This document shows, piece by piece, positions 16,851 to 25,862 of a stretch of 64,000 nucleotides of DNA. The stretch is from Marivita geojedonensis. GTDB taxonomy: Bacteria; Pseudomonadota; Alphaproteobacteria; Rhodobacterales; Rhodobacteraceae. The first letter of the stretch is position 1, and each line of letters begins with the position of its first letter. The stretch spans positions 62,001-126,000 of the forward strand of contig NZ_JFKC01000005.1 in the NCBI RefSeq assembly GCF_002115805.1, written 5' to 3'. The position numbers and the translations under genes were made by a program. The notes below the pieces were generated by a model. That model had not been told where the DNA came from and did no database searches. It was given only the letters and a program-made list of their open reading frames with translations.

Positions 16851-18479
16851 ATGGGATGGATGCGCGATGAAACCGGGCTGGAAAAGCGCGCGGCGAATTT
16901 TGTGCCGCTGACACCCCTGTCGCATTTGCAACGTGCCGTTGAGGTGTTTCCCGACACAATCGCCGTTGTGCATGGCCCCCACCGCAAAACCTATCGCGAA
17001 TACCACGAGCGGGTGACACGGCTGGCCTCGGCCCTGTCTGCGATGGGCGTGCAGCCCGGCGATGTGGTGGCGACGATCCTGCCCAACATCCCCGCACAGG
17101 CCGAGGCGCACTTCGGCGTGCCCGCCTGCGGTGCGGTTCTGAACACGATCAACACCCGTCTGGATGTGGACACGATTGCCTACATCCTCGACCACGGCGA
17201 AGCCAAGGTCGTGCTGTGTGATCCGCAGTTCATGCCGGTGCTGGCCGAGGCGATGGACCAGATGGAAGGCCCCGCGCCCAAGGTGATCGAAGTGGCCGAT
17301 CCGCATGAAGGCGTGACTGCGTCGAGCGATTACCCGGAATACGAGGATGTGCTGGCGGGTGCCGATCCGGATTTCGAGTGGATCATGCCCGAGGACGAAT
17401 GGGAGAGCCTTGCGCTCAACTACACCTCCGGCACGACCGGGCGGCCAAAGGGTGTCGTCTATCACCACCGTGGCGCGTATCTGATGACGATGGGCACGGC
17501 TGTGAGCTGGGAAATGGCGCTGCGGCCCAAGTACCTGACCATTGTGCCGCTGTTCCACTGCAACGGCTGGAACCACACCTGGATGATGCCGCTGCTGGGC
17601 GGCACGGTTGTGTGCTGCCGCGACATCAGCGCAAAGGCGATCTACAACGCCATTGCCGACGAGGGCGTGACCCATTTCGGCGGTGCTCCCATCGTTCTGA
17701 ACATGATCGTCAACTCGGACCCGAGAGAGCGGCGCGAATTTGACCATCTGGTAAAAGTTTACACCGCAGGCGCGCCCCCTGCCCCGGCAACGCTCGCCAA
17801 GATCGGCGATCTGGGTTTTCACGTGATGCAGGTCTACGGGCTGACCGAAACCTACGGCCACGTCACCGAGTGCGTCTGGAATGGCGACGCATGGGACGGG
17901 CTGGCGCAGGACGCCAAGTCGGCCATCAAGGCGCGGCAGGGTGTGGCCTTCCCGATGATGGAAAAGATCGACGTGATCGGAGAGGACGGCCACCCAGTGC
18001 CGCGCGATGGCAAAACCCAGGGCGAGATCGTCATTCGCGGCAACTCGGTGATGAAGGGATACCTCAAGAACACCAAAGCGACGGAGGAATCCTTCGAAGG
18101 TGGGCATTTCCATTCCGGCGACATCGCGGTGATGCACCCGGACAATTACTGCCAGATCGCGGACCGCGCGAAAGACATCATCATCTCGGGGGGCGAGAAC
18201 ATTTCCTCGGTCGAGGTCGAAGGCTGCCTTATGGCGCATGACGCGGTGCTGCTCTGCGCCGTGGTCGCAAAGCCCGACGAGAAATGGGGCGAGGTCCCCT
18301 GCGCCTTTGTCGAACTCAAAGGCAACCAAAGCGCGACCGAAGAAGAGCTGATCGCGTTTGCCCGGACAAAACTGGCCGGGTTCAAAACGCCGAAGAAAGT
18401 GGTGTTCGAAGAATTGCCCAAGACTTCGACCGGCAAGATCCAGAAGTTCCAACTGCGCGAACGGGCAAAGGCGCTTTGA
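16851..18479 (+). CDS. Acyl-CoA ligase (AMP-binding), DmdB/fatty-acyl type
   Basis: The 542-residue enzyme adenylates a carboxylic acid and transfers it to CoA. The P-loop YTSGTTGRPKGV, the YGLTETYG motif, the hinge region DRAKDIIISGGENIS and the C-terminal catalytic lysine in STGKIQK are all intact. ATG 16851 follows AGGGGAGGA. Length and sequence are close to medium-chain acyl-CoA ligases of roseobacters, including methylmercaptopropionyl-CoA ligase paralogues, so the substrate could be a fatty acid or methylmercaptopropionate. It stands alone. Confidence 0.92.
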   Translation: MGWMRDETGLEKRAANFVPLTPLSHLQRAVEVFPDTIAVVHGPHRKTYREYHERVTRLASALSAMGVQPGDVVATILPNIPAQAEAHFGVPACGAVLNTINTRLDVDTIAYILDHGEAKVVLCDPQFMPVLAEAMDQMEGPAPKVIEVADPHEGVTASSDYPEYEDVLAGADPDFEWIMPEDEWESLALNYTSGTTGRPKGVVYHHRGAYLMTMGTAVSWEMALRPKYLTIVPLFHCNGWNHTWMMPLLGGTVVCCRDISAKAIYNAIADEGVTHFGGAPIVLNMIVNSDPRERREFDHLVKVYTAGAPPAPATLAKIGDLGFHVMQVYGLTETYGHVTECVWNGDAWDGLAQDAKSAIKARQGVAFPMMEKIDVIGEDGHPVPRDGKTQGEIVIRGNSVMKGYLKNTKATEESFEGGHFHSGDIAVMHPDNYCQIADRAKDIIISGGENISSVEVEGCLMAHDAVLLCAVVAKPDEKWGEVPCAFVELKGNQSATEEELIAFARTKLAGFKTPKKVVFEELPKTSTGKIQKFQLRERAKAL

Positions 18480-18498
18480 GGACCGTGCGGGACAGGCG

Positions 18499-18915
18499 CT
18501 AGTCGTCGCGTCCCGGATCGTTGGGATTGCTGGAAAACAGCGCGATCTTGTTGCCCTGCGGGTCTCGCAGGTAACCAACATAGAACAGCGGCCCATAGGA
18601 GGCCCGGAACCCCGGTTGGCCCTCATCTGTCCCGCCAGCGGTCAGAGCGACTGCGTGCAGGTCGCGCACCTGTTGCTGGTTGGTGACCTCAAAGGCAACC
18701 ATGGCCCCGTTGCCGGCAGACGCACCGCGCCCGTCAAACGGCGGTTTCACGTAGAAATCCGGCAGGACGGGAGACTGACCCGGTTCAACGGGCAGGACAT
18801 AGCTCAGCCCCTCGGGGCCTTCCTCAAGCGCGTAGCCGAGCGCGGGCAGGAATGAAGAGTAGAAGCGCTTTGCACGGTCGATGTCATCCGCTCCGACAGT
18901 CACATAGCCAATCAT
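18499..18915 (-). CDS. VOC family protein (glyoxalase-like)
   Basis: The 138-residue protein starts MIGYVTVGADDIDRAK at 18913-18915, with GGAAGGA upstream. The paired beta-alpha-beta-beta-beta modules and the final YLRDPQGNKIALF strand are typical of the vicinal oxygen chelate fold. Metal ligands are not securely visible, so enzyme or binding protein cannot be decided. It converges with the acyl-CoA ligase. The 267 bases between it and the gene at 19183 hold nothing recognised. Confidence 0.88.
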   Translation of the reverse strand: MIGYVTVGADDIDRAKRFYSSFLPALGYALEEGPEGLSYVLPVEPGQSPVLPDFYVKPPFDGRGASAGNGAMVAFEVTNQQQVRDLHAVALTAGGTDEGQPGFRASYGPLFYVGYLRDPQGNKIALFSSNPNDPGRDD

Positions 18916-19182
18916 TCCGCACGTATCCTTCCGGGCGCTCGTGTGTTCAATGGGGCATGACTGCGTCGGAACGGGCAAACATGCAAGTCTGCTTGCCGCG
19001 CCTCAGAGACTTTATGAACCACGCATCTGTCTCACCCCCAGATTTTGCTGAGGAATGGCACATGCCTCGGACAGGCGGGGACACAGGCGATGCTGTGCCG
19101 CAGTGCTTTGCCCTGTGCTGCATTGCGCGAAAGGCCGCGCGGGTGTACCCTTGGCCGCAATCAATGAGGCAGAGCAGCCCGC

Positions 19183-20208
19183 ATGACCGCGCTGAAGGAA
19201 TTTCAACGGCTTGAGGCCGAAGGTGTCTGGCGTGCAACCCCCGCCGACCAGCGCAAGGATGTGATCGTGTCCTTGGGCGACGCCTCTCTGACGATCCTTG
19301 ATCTGCGGGAAAACGTATTGGCCCACTGGTCGATTGCCGCAGTGGCACGCGCCAACAAGGGGCAGCGGCCCGCGATCTATCACCCCGATGGCGATCCGGG
19401 CGAAACGCTCGAGTTCGGGGACGACAGCACCCAGATGATCGAGGCGATCGAGCGGATCCGGGCGGCCATCGACAAGAGCCGAGCCAAACCCGGCAAATTG
19501 CGGTTCTGGATCACCGGTCTGATCGCAGCGACTGTGGTTGCAGGCATGGTGTTCTGGCTTCCGGACGCGTTGCTCCGGCATACCGTTCAGGTGGTGCCGA
19601 CCGTGAAACGCGTTGAGATCGGAGAAGCCCTGCTGTCGCGGATCACGCGCATATCCGGTAAGGCCTGCATGACCCGCGACGCGCGCGAACCGCTGCGGAG
19701 ACTGGCATCACGGGTACTGGGCCCGGCACAGCGCGGTGCCCTGGTGGTTCTGCCCGGCGGCGTGGCCGAGACCGCGCATCTGCCGGGCGGGCGTATCCTG
19801 CTCAACCGGTCGCTGATCGAAGATCCCGAAGAACCGGATGTGACTGCAGGCTATATCCTCACGGAACGCCTTCGCGCTTTGACCCAGGACCCGCTTGAGG
19901 AAATGCTGATCCAGACGGGACTGTGGTCCAGCCTGCAACTGCTGACCACCGGGCAGCTGTCCGATGACGATCTTCAGCGCTACAGCGAATACCTTCTGGG
20001 CCGCGCGCCTGCGCCGCTCTCGACCGACGTGATCATTGCTGGTTTCGAAACCGCAGAGCTGCGGACAACGCCTTACGCCTACGCTGTCGATATCACCGGG
20101 GAATCGACGCTGCAGTTGATCGAAGCAGATCCGATGGCTGGCAAATCCCCGCGTCCGGTGCTCAGCGATGCAGACTGGCTGCGGCTTCAGGGTATATGCG
20201 GCGAGTGA
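19183..20208 (+). CDS. Single-pass membrane protein, possibly a degenerate peptidase
   Basis: The 341-residue protein has a cytoplasmic N-terminal domain of about 105 residues, one transmembrane helix near 107-127 (FWITGLIAATVVAGMVFWLP) and an exported C-terminal domain. The segment TAGYILTERLRALTQDPLEE sits where M48-type peptidases carry their HExxH helix, but no His pair is present. The family is not identified. The gene converges with the next one, the two stops being back to back at 20208/20209. Confidence 0.7.
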   Translation: MTALKEFQRLEAEGVWRATPADQRKDVIVSLGDASLTILDLRENVLAHWSIAAVARANKGQRPAIYHPDGDPGETLEFGDDSTQMIEAIERIRAAIDKSRAKPGKLRFWITGLIAATVVAGMVFWLPDALLRHTVQVVPTVKRVEIGEALLSRITRISGKACMTRDAREPLRRLASRVLGPAQRGALVVLPGGVAETAHLPGGRILLNRSLIEDPEEPDVTAGYILTERLRALTQDPLEEMLIQTGLWSSLQLLTTGQLSDDDLQRYSEYLLGRAPAPLSTDVIIAGFETAELRTTPYAYAVDITGESTLQLIEADPMAGKSPRPVLSDADWLRLQGICGE

Positions 20209-20850
20209 TCAGTGACCGAGGCCCTTGCCACGGCCGACGATGATCGGATCCTTGATGTCCTGCGCTTCCCTGAGCTGCCTGCGCGGCACGGTGTTGCTCA
20301 GAAGCTGTTGCGTTGCGCGGTGGCCCTGACGGGTCATGTGCGCACGGTGCGGGTTGAGGCGATCATCCTCCCACGCCCGCTTGTAGCCTTTGGGGATGGG
20401 GGGCAGCGTGTTGCCCTGCGCGTCGTAGACGTGCTTGGGCACGATACGTTCTTCCCGGACGCGCATCTGTGGCTGGGCTTTGGGCGCGCTGTATTTCCGG
20501 ACGGCCACGCTGCGATCAGGAACGCCGGGCACAATCCGCTGCGGGGTGATGATCACCGGTGCGGGTGCCGGTGCTGCCGCCACGGCGACGCTGCGCTGTG
20601 CAAAGGTGGGTTGCTGGCCGCAGATCGGTTGGCGGTCGCGCGACACACGCGGCACCCAGCTGACCGCACCATCGACGCCGGCCCGGACGAAGACGCACCC
20701 GCGACTGTCGACAAATTGCCGACCCTCAAAGCTTGCCGGTGGCAATTCAGCCGGCGGCCCAACCGAGCGCAGGCTTTGCGCCGAGGCCGCCGAGGTGGAT
20801 ACAAGCGCCGCGACCAGAACGGCCACGGCCCTAACCGAAAACACTGTCAT
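20209..20850 (-). CDS. Secreted protein of unknown function, Rhodobacterales type
   Basis: The 213-residue protein has a signal peptide ending near ASAQS. A short conserved-looking block follows ([18 protein letters not shown], then SWVPRV and a second Cys), then a Pro/Ala-rich linker and a basic C-terminus ([20 protein letters not shown]). Similar proteins with the [16 protein letters not shown] block are common in this order, often envelope-associated. The two cysteines may form a disulfide. No enzymatic motif is seen. Confidence 0.75.
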   Translation of the reverse strand: MTVFSVRAVAVLVAALVSTSAASAQSLRSVGPPAELPPASFEGRQFVDSRGCVFVRAGVDGAVSWVPRVSRDRQPICGQQPTFAQRSVAVAAAPAPAPVIITPQRIVPGVPDRSVAVRKYSAPKAQPQMRVREERIVPKHVYDAQGNTLPPIPKGYKRAWEDDRLNPHRAHMTRQGHRATQQLLSNTVPRRQLREAQDIKDPIIVGRGKGLGH

Positions 20851-20908
20851 ATGTCTGTCCCCACAGATGCAGGGAAAGACTGCCCGTCAGCCCTTTGAGT
20901 GTAAAGGG

Positions 20909-21541
20909 CTATTTCGTGCCGAACATGCGGTCGCCCGCATCGCCCAGGCCCGGAACGATGTAACCCAGTTCGTTGAGGTGCGAATCCAGCGCGGCGGTGA
21001 CGATGGGCACATCGGGATGCGCTTCTTTCATGCGGGCCACACCTTCGGGCGCGGCGAGCAGGCAGAGGAAGATGATGTTCTTCGCGCCAGCATCCTTGAT
21101 GAGGTCAATCGCGGCGGCAGAGCTGTTGCCGGTGGCCAGCATCGGATCGACGACAATCGTAATGCGGTCTTCGAGTTGCGCGGGGACCTTGAAGTAATAC
21201 TGCACCGGCTTGAGTGTTTCCTCATCGCGGTAGAGGCCGACGAAGCCCACACGGGCCGCCGGGATCAGTTCGAGGATGCCGTCGAGCAGCCCGTTGCCTG
21301 CGCGCAGGATCGAGACCAGCGCGAGTTTCTTTCCGTCGATGACGGGGGCCTCCATTTCGCAGAGCGGGGTTTCGATCCACTTGGTCGTCAGCGGCAGGTT
21401 CCGCGTGACCTCATAGGCCAGCAAGTGACTGATTTCGCGCAGCAATTGGCGGAACGACTTGGTCGAGGTGTCTTTCTCGCGCATCAGGCTCAGCTTGTGC
21501 TGAACAAGCGGGTGGTCAACGATTGTCAGGTGATCGGTCAT
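20909..21541 (-). CDS. upp: Uracil phosphoribosyltransferase
   Basis: The 210-residue enzyme salvages uracil to UMP using PRPP. The PRPP loop region [18 protein letters not shown] and the C-terminal uracil-binding end ([16 protein letters not shown]) are intact, and the length is standard. The ATG overlaps the stop of the adenosine deaminase gene by four bases. It is last in the nucleoside-salvage operon. A hairpin, AGCCCTTT / AAAGGGCT at 20889-20910, spans its stop codon but lacks a T tract. Confidence 0.97.
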   Translation of the reverse strand: MTDHLTIVDHPLVQHKLSLMREKDTSTKSFRQLLREISHLLAYEVTRNLPLTTKWIETPLCEMEAPVIDGKKLALVSILRAGNGLLDGILELIPAARVGFVGLYRDEETLKPVQYYFKVPAQLEDRITIVVDPMLATGNSSAAAIDLIKDAGAKNIIFLCLLAAPEGVARMKEAHPDVPIVTAALDSHLNELGYIVPGLGDAGDRMFGTK

Positions 21542-22578
21542 GTGCGCTCCAGTCGTTTCAGGACACGTTCGCGGGTGTCCTCATCGCAGAAGGCCGCGCG
21601 GGCGGCGGTGTCGTTCAGTTCGGCAAATACATCTTCGTTCCAGCGGAAGGTCCGGGCAAGATTGACATATTCGTCGCGCATCGTGGTGTGGAAGAAGGGC
21701 GGGTCGTCGGTGGAGACCGTAACCTTCGCGCCGCGTTTGCGCAGTTTTTCAATAGGGTGTTCGGCAAGGCTCGGGTAGACGTTGAGGTTTACGTTGGAAC
21801 CCGGGCAAACTTCGAGGGTAATCTCGTTCTCCACAAGTTTGTCCACAAGCGCGAGATCGTTGATCGCGTGGACGCCATGGCCGATGCGTTCGACGCGCAG
21901 ATCGTCTACCGCATCGCGCACCGATTGCGCACCACCCCATTCACCCGCATGGGCCGTCAGGCGCAACCCGGCTTCACGTGTCATGTCAAAGCTGTAGGCA
22001 AAGTCCTTGGGTTTGCCTTTCATTTCGTCACCCGCGATGCCGAAGCCGACGATCCAATCGCCTGCGGTTTCAGCGGCACACAGCGCCGACGCCTTGGCCT
22101 TTTCCGGGCCGAAATGGCGGATGCAGGTGACGATGCCGCGCAGAATGATGCCGTGATCGCGTTCAGCCTCGTCTGCCGCGTCTTTGATGGCGTGCAGATA
22201 TTCGCGCCAGGCGCCCACATCGCTGCCGCCGCAGAAATCGGGGGACAGGAAAGTTTCGGAATAGATGACGTCGTTTGCGGCGCTTTCCTCAAGCACAGCT
22301 TTAGTCAGGCGGGCATAATCCTCGGGGGTCTTGAGCACGCTGGTGGCGGCCTCATAGACGCTGAGGAAATGCACGAAATCGCGGAAGGCGTAGCTGCCAT
22401 CGGCTTTGAACACGCCATCGAGATTGACGGATTTTTCCCTGGCGAGCCCCTTGATGAAGGCGGGCGGAGCCGCGCCTTCGTGGTGCAGGTGCAGTTCGAC
22501 CTTCGGCAGGCGCATGATGCGATCAAGCTGCTCTTCGTCCATCGGACGGCTCAGACGCTCGCGTTCTTCTTCATCCAT
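21538..22578 (-). CDS. add: Adenosine deaminase
   Basis: The 346-residue metal-dependent deaminase converts adenosine to inosine. Zn ligands are in ELHLHHEGA, the HAGEW motif and STDDPPFF, and [10 protein letters not shown] is the usual conserved block. The start MDEEERERL at 22576-22578 overlaps the deoB stop (TGATG). An alternative start is [10 protein letters not shown], twelve codons in. The set of cdd, deoA, deoB, add and upp shows a dedicated nucleoside-scavenging operon. Confidence 0.93.
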   Translation of the reverse strand: MDEEERERLSRPMDEEQLDRIMRLPKVELHLHHEGAAPPAFIKGLAREKSVNLDGVFKADGSYAFRDFVHFLSVYEAATSVLKTPEDYARLTKAVLEESAANDVIYSETFLSPDFCGGSDVGAWREYLHAIKDAADEAERDHGIILRGIVTCIRHFGPEKAKASALCAAETAGDWIVGFGIAGDEMKGKPKDFAYSFDMTREAGLRLTAHAGEWGGAQSVRDAVDDLRVERIGHGVHAINDLALVDKLVENEITLEVCPGSNVNLNVYPSLAEHPIEKLRKRGAKVTVSTDDPPFFHTTMRDEYVNLARTFRWNEDVFAELNDTAARAAFCDEDTRERVLKRLERT

Positions 22579-23786
22579 CACAGGAAACTCCGCCCCGATC
22601 CTTTTGACGCCACACCCAGATGTTCGGCGATGCTTGCGGCCACATCGACAAACCCGATATGGCCGATCTCTCCGCTGCCTGCCCCGGCGATCAGCACAGG
22701 TACACGTTCGCGCGTGTGGTCCGTTCCGGTCCACGTGGGGTCGTTGCCATGATCCGCAGTGATGAGCAACAGGTCATCGGGTTTGAGCCTTGGAAGAAGT
22801 TTGGCGATTTCGGCATCGAACCATTCCAACGCGCGCGCATAACCGGACACATCGCGGCGGTGGCCGTATTTGCTGTCGAACTCCACGAAATTGGCAAAGA
22901 TCAGAGCGCCTTCGGGGGCGGTGTCAATCTGGTGCGCGAGGTGGGTCATCAGTTGGGTATCCGACCCCTTGTGCACCGCGTCAATGCCGGACATGGAAAA
23001 GATGTCGCCGATTTTTCCAATGGCGATAACCGCTTGGCCGGCGTCATGTACCCAATTCGTCAGCACCGGTTCCGGAGGCGCGATTGCGTAGTCGTGGCGG
23101 TTGGTGGTACGCTCAAAACGGCCCTCTTCTCCGACAAAGGGGCGCGCAATCACTCGGCCGATCCGTCGCGCGTGGCACATGGGCGCGAGGTCTTCGCAGA
23201 TCTGAAGCAACCGATCGAGGCCGAACGCCTCTTCGTGTGCGGCGATCTGCAGGACACTGTCGGCGGAGGTGTAGCAGATCGGCTTGCCGGTTCGCAGGTG
23301 CTCCGCACCGAAATCCTCAATCACCTTCACGCCATTGCTGTGACAGTTGCCAAGGATACCGTCCGTGCCTGCGAGGTCGCAGATGCGCTGGGTGATGTCG
23401 TCGGGGAAGGACGGCACCGTGTCGGGAAGATAGGTCCAGTCCCACGGCACCGGGAGGCCGGCAAGTTCCCAGTGGCCGGAGGGGGTATCCTTGCCTTTGG
23501 AGATTTCCGTGGCAGCGCCCCAGCGTCCGGTCGCTGTTGCATCAAGCCCAGGTGCGCGCTGACCTGAGGCCAACTCAACGGCTTGTCCAAGGCCAAGCGC
23601 GTCGAGCGTGGGCAGGTTTAAAGGACCACTGCGCCCCTCTTCGGCGCGTCCCGCTGCGCAGGCTTGGGCGATGTGGAGGACGGTGTTGGCACCCGTGTCG
23701 GGCACCGTTCCGTTGAAGAACTGGTCCGCGTCCGGCGCGCCTCCGATACCGACGGAATCCATCACGACAATGAACGCGCGGCTCAT
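22578..23786 (-). CDS. deoB: Phosphopentomutase
   Basis: The 402-residue alkaline-phosphatase-fold enzyme interconverts ribose or deoxyribose 1- and 5-phosphates. Metal-binding segments VVMDSVGIGGAPDAD at the N-terminus and LITADHGNDPTWTGTDHTRE near the C-terminus are intact. It overlaps the deoA stop by four bases (ATGA). It takes the sugar phosphate released by DeoA toward central metabolism; deoC is not in this operon. Confidence 0.97.
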   Translation of the reverse strand: MSRAFIVVMDSVGIGGAPDADQFFNGTVPDTGANTVLHIAQACAAGRAEEGRSGPLNLPTLDALGLGQAVELASGQRAPGLDATATGRWGAATEISKGKDTPSGHWELAGLPVPWDWTYLPDTVPSFPDDITQRICDLAGTDGILGNCHSNGVKVIEDFGAEHLRTGKPICYTSADSVLQIAAHEEAFGLDRLLQICEDLAPMCHARRIGRVIARPFVGEEGRFERTTNRHDYAIAPPEPVLTNWVHDAGQAVIAIGKIGDIFSMSGIDAVHKGSDTQLMTHLAHQIDTAPEGALIFANFVEFDSKYGHRRDVSGYARALEWFDAEIAKLLPRLKPDDLLLITADHGNDPTWTGTDHTRERVPVLIAGAGSGEIGHIGFVDVAASIAEHLGVASKGSGRSFL

Positions 23787-25075
23787 GTGATGTGCTCCAG
23801 AATAAGCGCGGGCGTACTGGCCGGGCCGTCACCAATCGTGATCGCAGCCAGAACGGCTTTGACGGCCGCATCCGCCTGCGCCTCACGGGCGGCGTGGACG
23901 CGGGCCAGCGGCTGGCCCTTGGTCAGCGTGTCGCCGATAGAGACAACGTCGCTCAGCCCAACGGCGGGATTGACCACGTCGGTTTCGACCTGACGCCCGC
24001 CCCCAAGCTCCACCACTGTAAGGCCGAGCGCCTCGCCGTCGATGGCTGTGACTATCCCCGCTGTCGGTGCTGCGACTTCGCGGATCACGGGCGCTTCGGG
24101 CAGGAAGCGGGCCCAGTCTTCGACGAAATGCACAGGACCGCCCATGGCGTAAACCATGGCGCCGAATTTTTCGGCAGCGGCGCCGTTGGCGATGGCCTCG
24201 GTTATCTTCGCATGACCATCGCTGATCCCGGCCTGTTCCAGCAACGCGCCGCCCAGCGCTATGGTCAGGTCGAGCAACCGACCGGAGCTTGCGCCCGTTA
24301 GGACGCGCATGACGTCGATGACCTCAAGCGCGTTGCCAAGGCTGGGGGCCAAGGGTTGTGACATGTCGGTGATGAGCGCAGAGGTCGGGCAGCCGGTCGC
24401 CTTGGCCGTATCCACCAAGGCACGGGCCAAAGCGCGGGCATCGTCCTGCGATTTCATAAACGCGCCCGAGCCGCATTTCACGTCAAGCACCAGCCCCTCG
24501 AGCCCCGCCGCGAGTTTCTTGGAGAGGATCGACGCCGTAATCAGATCAAGGCTTTCCACCGTCGCAGTGACGTCGCGGATCGCGTAGAGCCGTTTGTCGG
24601 CAGGGGCGATATCGGCGCTGGCACTGACGATGGCGCAGCCGACTTTGGCGACGACCTGGCGGAACTGGTCTTCGGTCAGGGTGGTCCGGAAGCCGGGGAT
24701 CGATTCCAGCTTGTCGAGCGTGCCGCCCGTGTGGCCCAGTCCTCTGCCCGAGATCATCGGAACATAGACACCGCAGGCCGCAAGCGCGGGCGCGAGGATC
24801 AGACTGACACAATCGCCCACACCGCCCGTCGAATGCTTGTCGAGCACGGGCGCGTCGAGATCCCAGTGAAGCACCTTTCCACTGTCACGCATGGCGGCGG
24901 TCAGGGCGGCACGACCTGAGTCGTCCAGACCGTTCAGGCAGACGCCCATGGCAAAGGCCCCGGCCTGCGCATCGCTCACCGAGCCATCGGCAAGACCCTG
25001 AGCAAACCAGGACAGTGCCTCGGCGTCCGGTGTGCCGCCCTTGCGCAGCGTTGCAATGATCGCGCGTGCGTCCAT
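23783..25075 (-). CDS. deoA: Thymidine (pyrimidine-nucleoside) phosphorylase
   Basis: The 430-residue protein phosphorolyses thymidine or other pyrimidine nucleosides. The signature KHSTGGVGDCVSL and the phosphate-binding GRGLGHTGGTLDKLESIPG region are present, with the alpha and alpha/beta domain order and length expected. The ATG shares one base with the cdd stop (TGATG), so the two are translationally coupled. Confidence 0.96.
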   Translation of the reverse strand: MDARAIIATLRKGGTPDAEALSWFAQGLADGSVSDAQAGAFAMGVCLNGLDDSGRAALTAAMRDSGKVLHWDLDAPVLDKHSTGGVGDCVSLILAPALAACGVYVPMISGRGLGHTGGTLDKLESIPGFRTTLTEDQFRQVVAKVGCAIVSASADIAPADKRLYAIRDVTATVESLDLITASILSKKLAAGLEGLVLDVKCGSGAFMKSQDDARALARALVDTAKATGCPTSALITDMSQPLAPSLGNALEVIDVMRVLTGASSGRLLDLTIALGGALLEQAGISDGHAKITEAIANGAAAEKFGAMVYAMGGPVHFVEDWARFLPEAPVIREVAAPTAGIVTAIDGEALGLTVVELGGGRQVETDVVNPAVGLSDVVSIGDTLTKGQPLARVHAAREAQADAAVKAVLAAITIGDGPASTPALILEHIT

Positions 25076-25467
25076 CAGGTGCGGTCCATATGGCCAGCAT
25101 CGAACGCGCCGGGCAGCAGATCGCCAACGGTGGTTCTGAACTCTGCCCCGTCGGTGGTGGCGAGCGTCACCGGAACGTCACGCCCCGCGAATTCGGACAG
25201 TTTCTGGCGACACCCTCCGCAGGGTGGCACGGGATTTGGACTGTCGGCGATGACATAGGCTTCGGCAATGTCCTGCAGGCCAGCGGCGACCATGGCGGCA
25301 ATTGCCCCAGCCTCGGCGCAGGTGCCTTCCGGGTAGGCCACGTTCTCAACATTGCAGCCGACAAACACCTGCCCATCCACCGTGCGCAGCGCCGCGCCAA
25401 CCTTGAAATTGGAATAGGGTGCGTAGGCGTTTTCCCGCACCCGTGCTGCCGCTTCTCTGAGGTCCAT
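25075..25467 (-). CDS. cdd: Cytidine deaminase
   Basis: The 130-residue tetrameric-type deaminase has the zinc site TCAEAGAIAAM (Cys and catalytic Glu) and PPCGGCRQ (two Cys). The start MDLREAAARVREN at 25465-25467 has AGGGGA five bases upstream and gives the normal family length; upstream in-frame ATGs would add an unrelated extension. It is the first gene of the salvage operon, with a 117-base region shared with the divergent DUF3072 gene. Confidence 0.95.
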   Translation of the reverse strand: MDLREAAARVRENAYAPYSNFKVGAALRTVDGQVFVGCNVENVAYPEGTCAEAGAIAAMVAAGLQDIAEAYVIADSPNPVPPCGGCRQKLSEFAGRDVPVTLATTDGAEFRTTVGDLLPGAFDAGHMDRT

Positions 25468-25584
25468 CGTCCCCTGCCCCCGAATTGTGAGCGTCATCAT
25501 TGCGAGCCTGCGGCCCCGATTGCAAGGGTTGGTCGGAACCGTGATTGCCGACATCGCGTTTTCCTTCGAGTAAAGGAGGTTCCC

Positions 25585-25776
25585 ATGCCAATGCAAAACC
25601 CTGTCGTGCTTGACCCCACCCTGAAACTGGGTCCGGACCCCGAAGAAGAGATGAGGGAACAGCAGGCCATCACGCTGCGCGAACTTTCCAGCGAGGCGGG
25701 CGAGCCGTTTGATGGCAGCCTGACCCGACGCCAGGCCGAACGACGGATTGCGTATCTTCAGGAATACCTGAAATGA
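25585..25776 (+). CDS. DUF3072 domain protein
   Basis: The 63-residue protein starts at ATG 25585, with AAAGGAGG directly upstream. The C-terminal half (LSSEAGEPFDGSLTRRQAER) matches the DUF3072 pattern, a short helical module of unknown function usually found alone. It is divergent from cdd and 86 bases upstream of maeB, without a visible terminator between. Confidence 0.85.
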   Translation: MPMQNPVVLDPTLKLGPDPEEEMREQQAITLRELSSEAGEPFDGSLTRRQAERRIAYLQEYLK

Positions 25777-25862
25777 GCTTCTTGCCGCAGGGGTAACTGA
25801 GCGCCTTTCCCTCAGCCCGCAAAAAGTTTAACCCTAAACAAAATTTGAGCGGGACGGGATTC

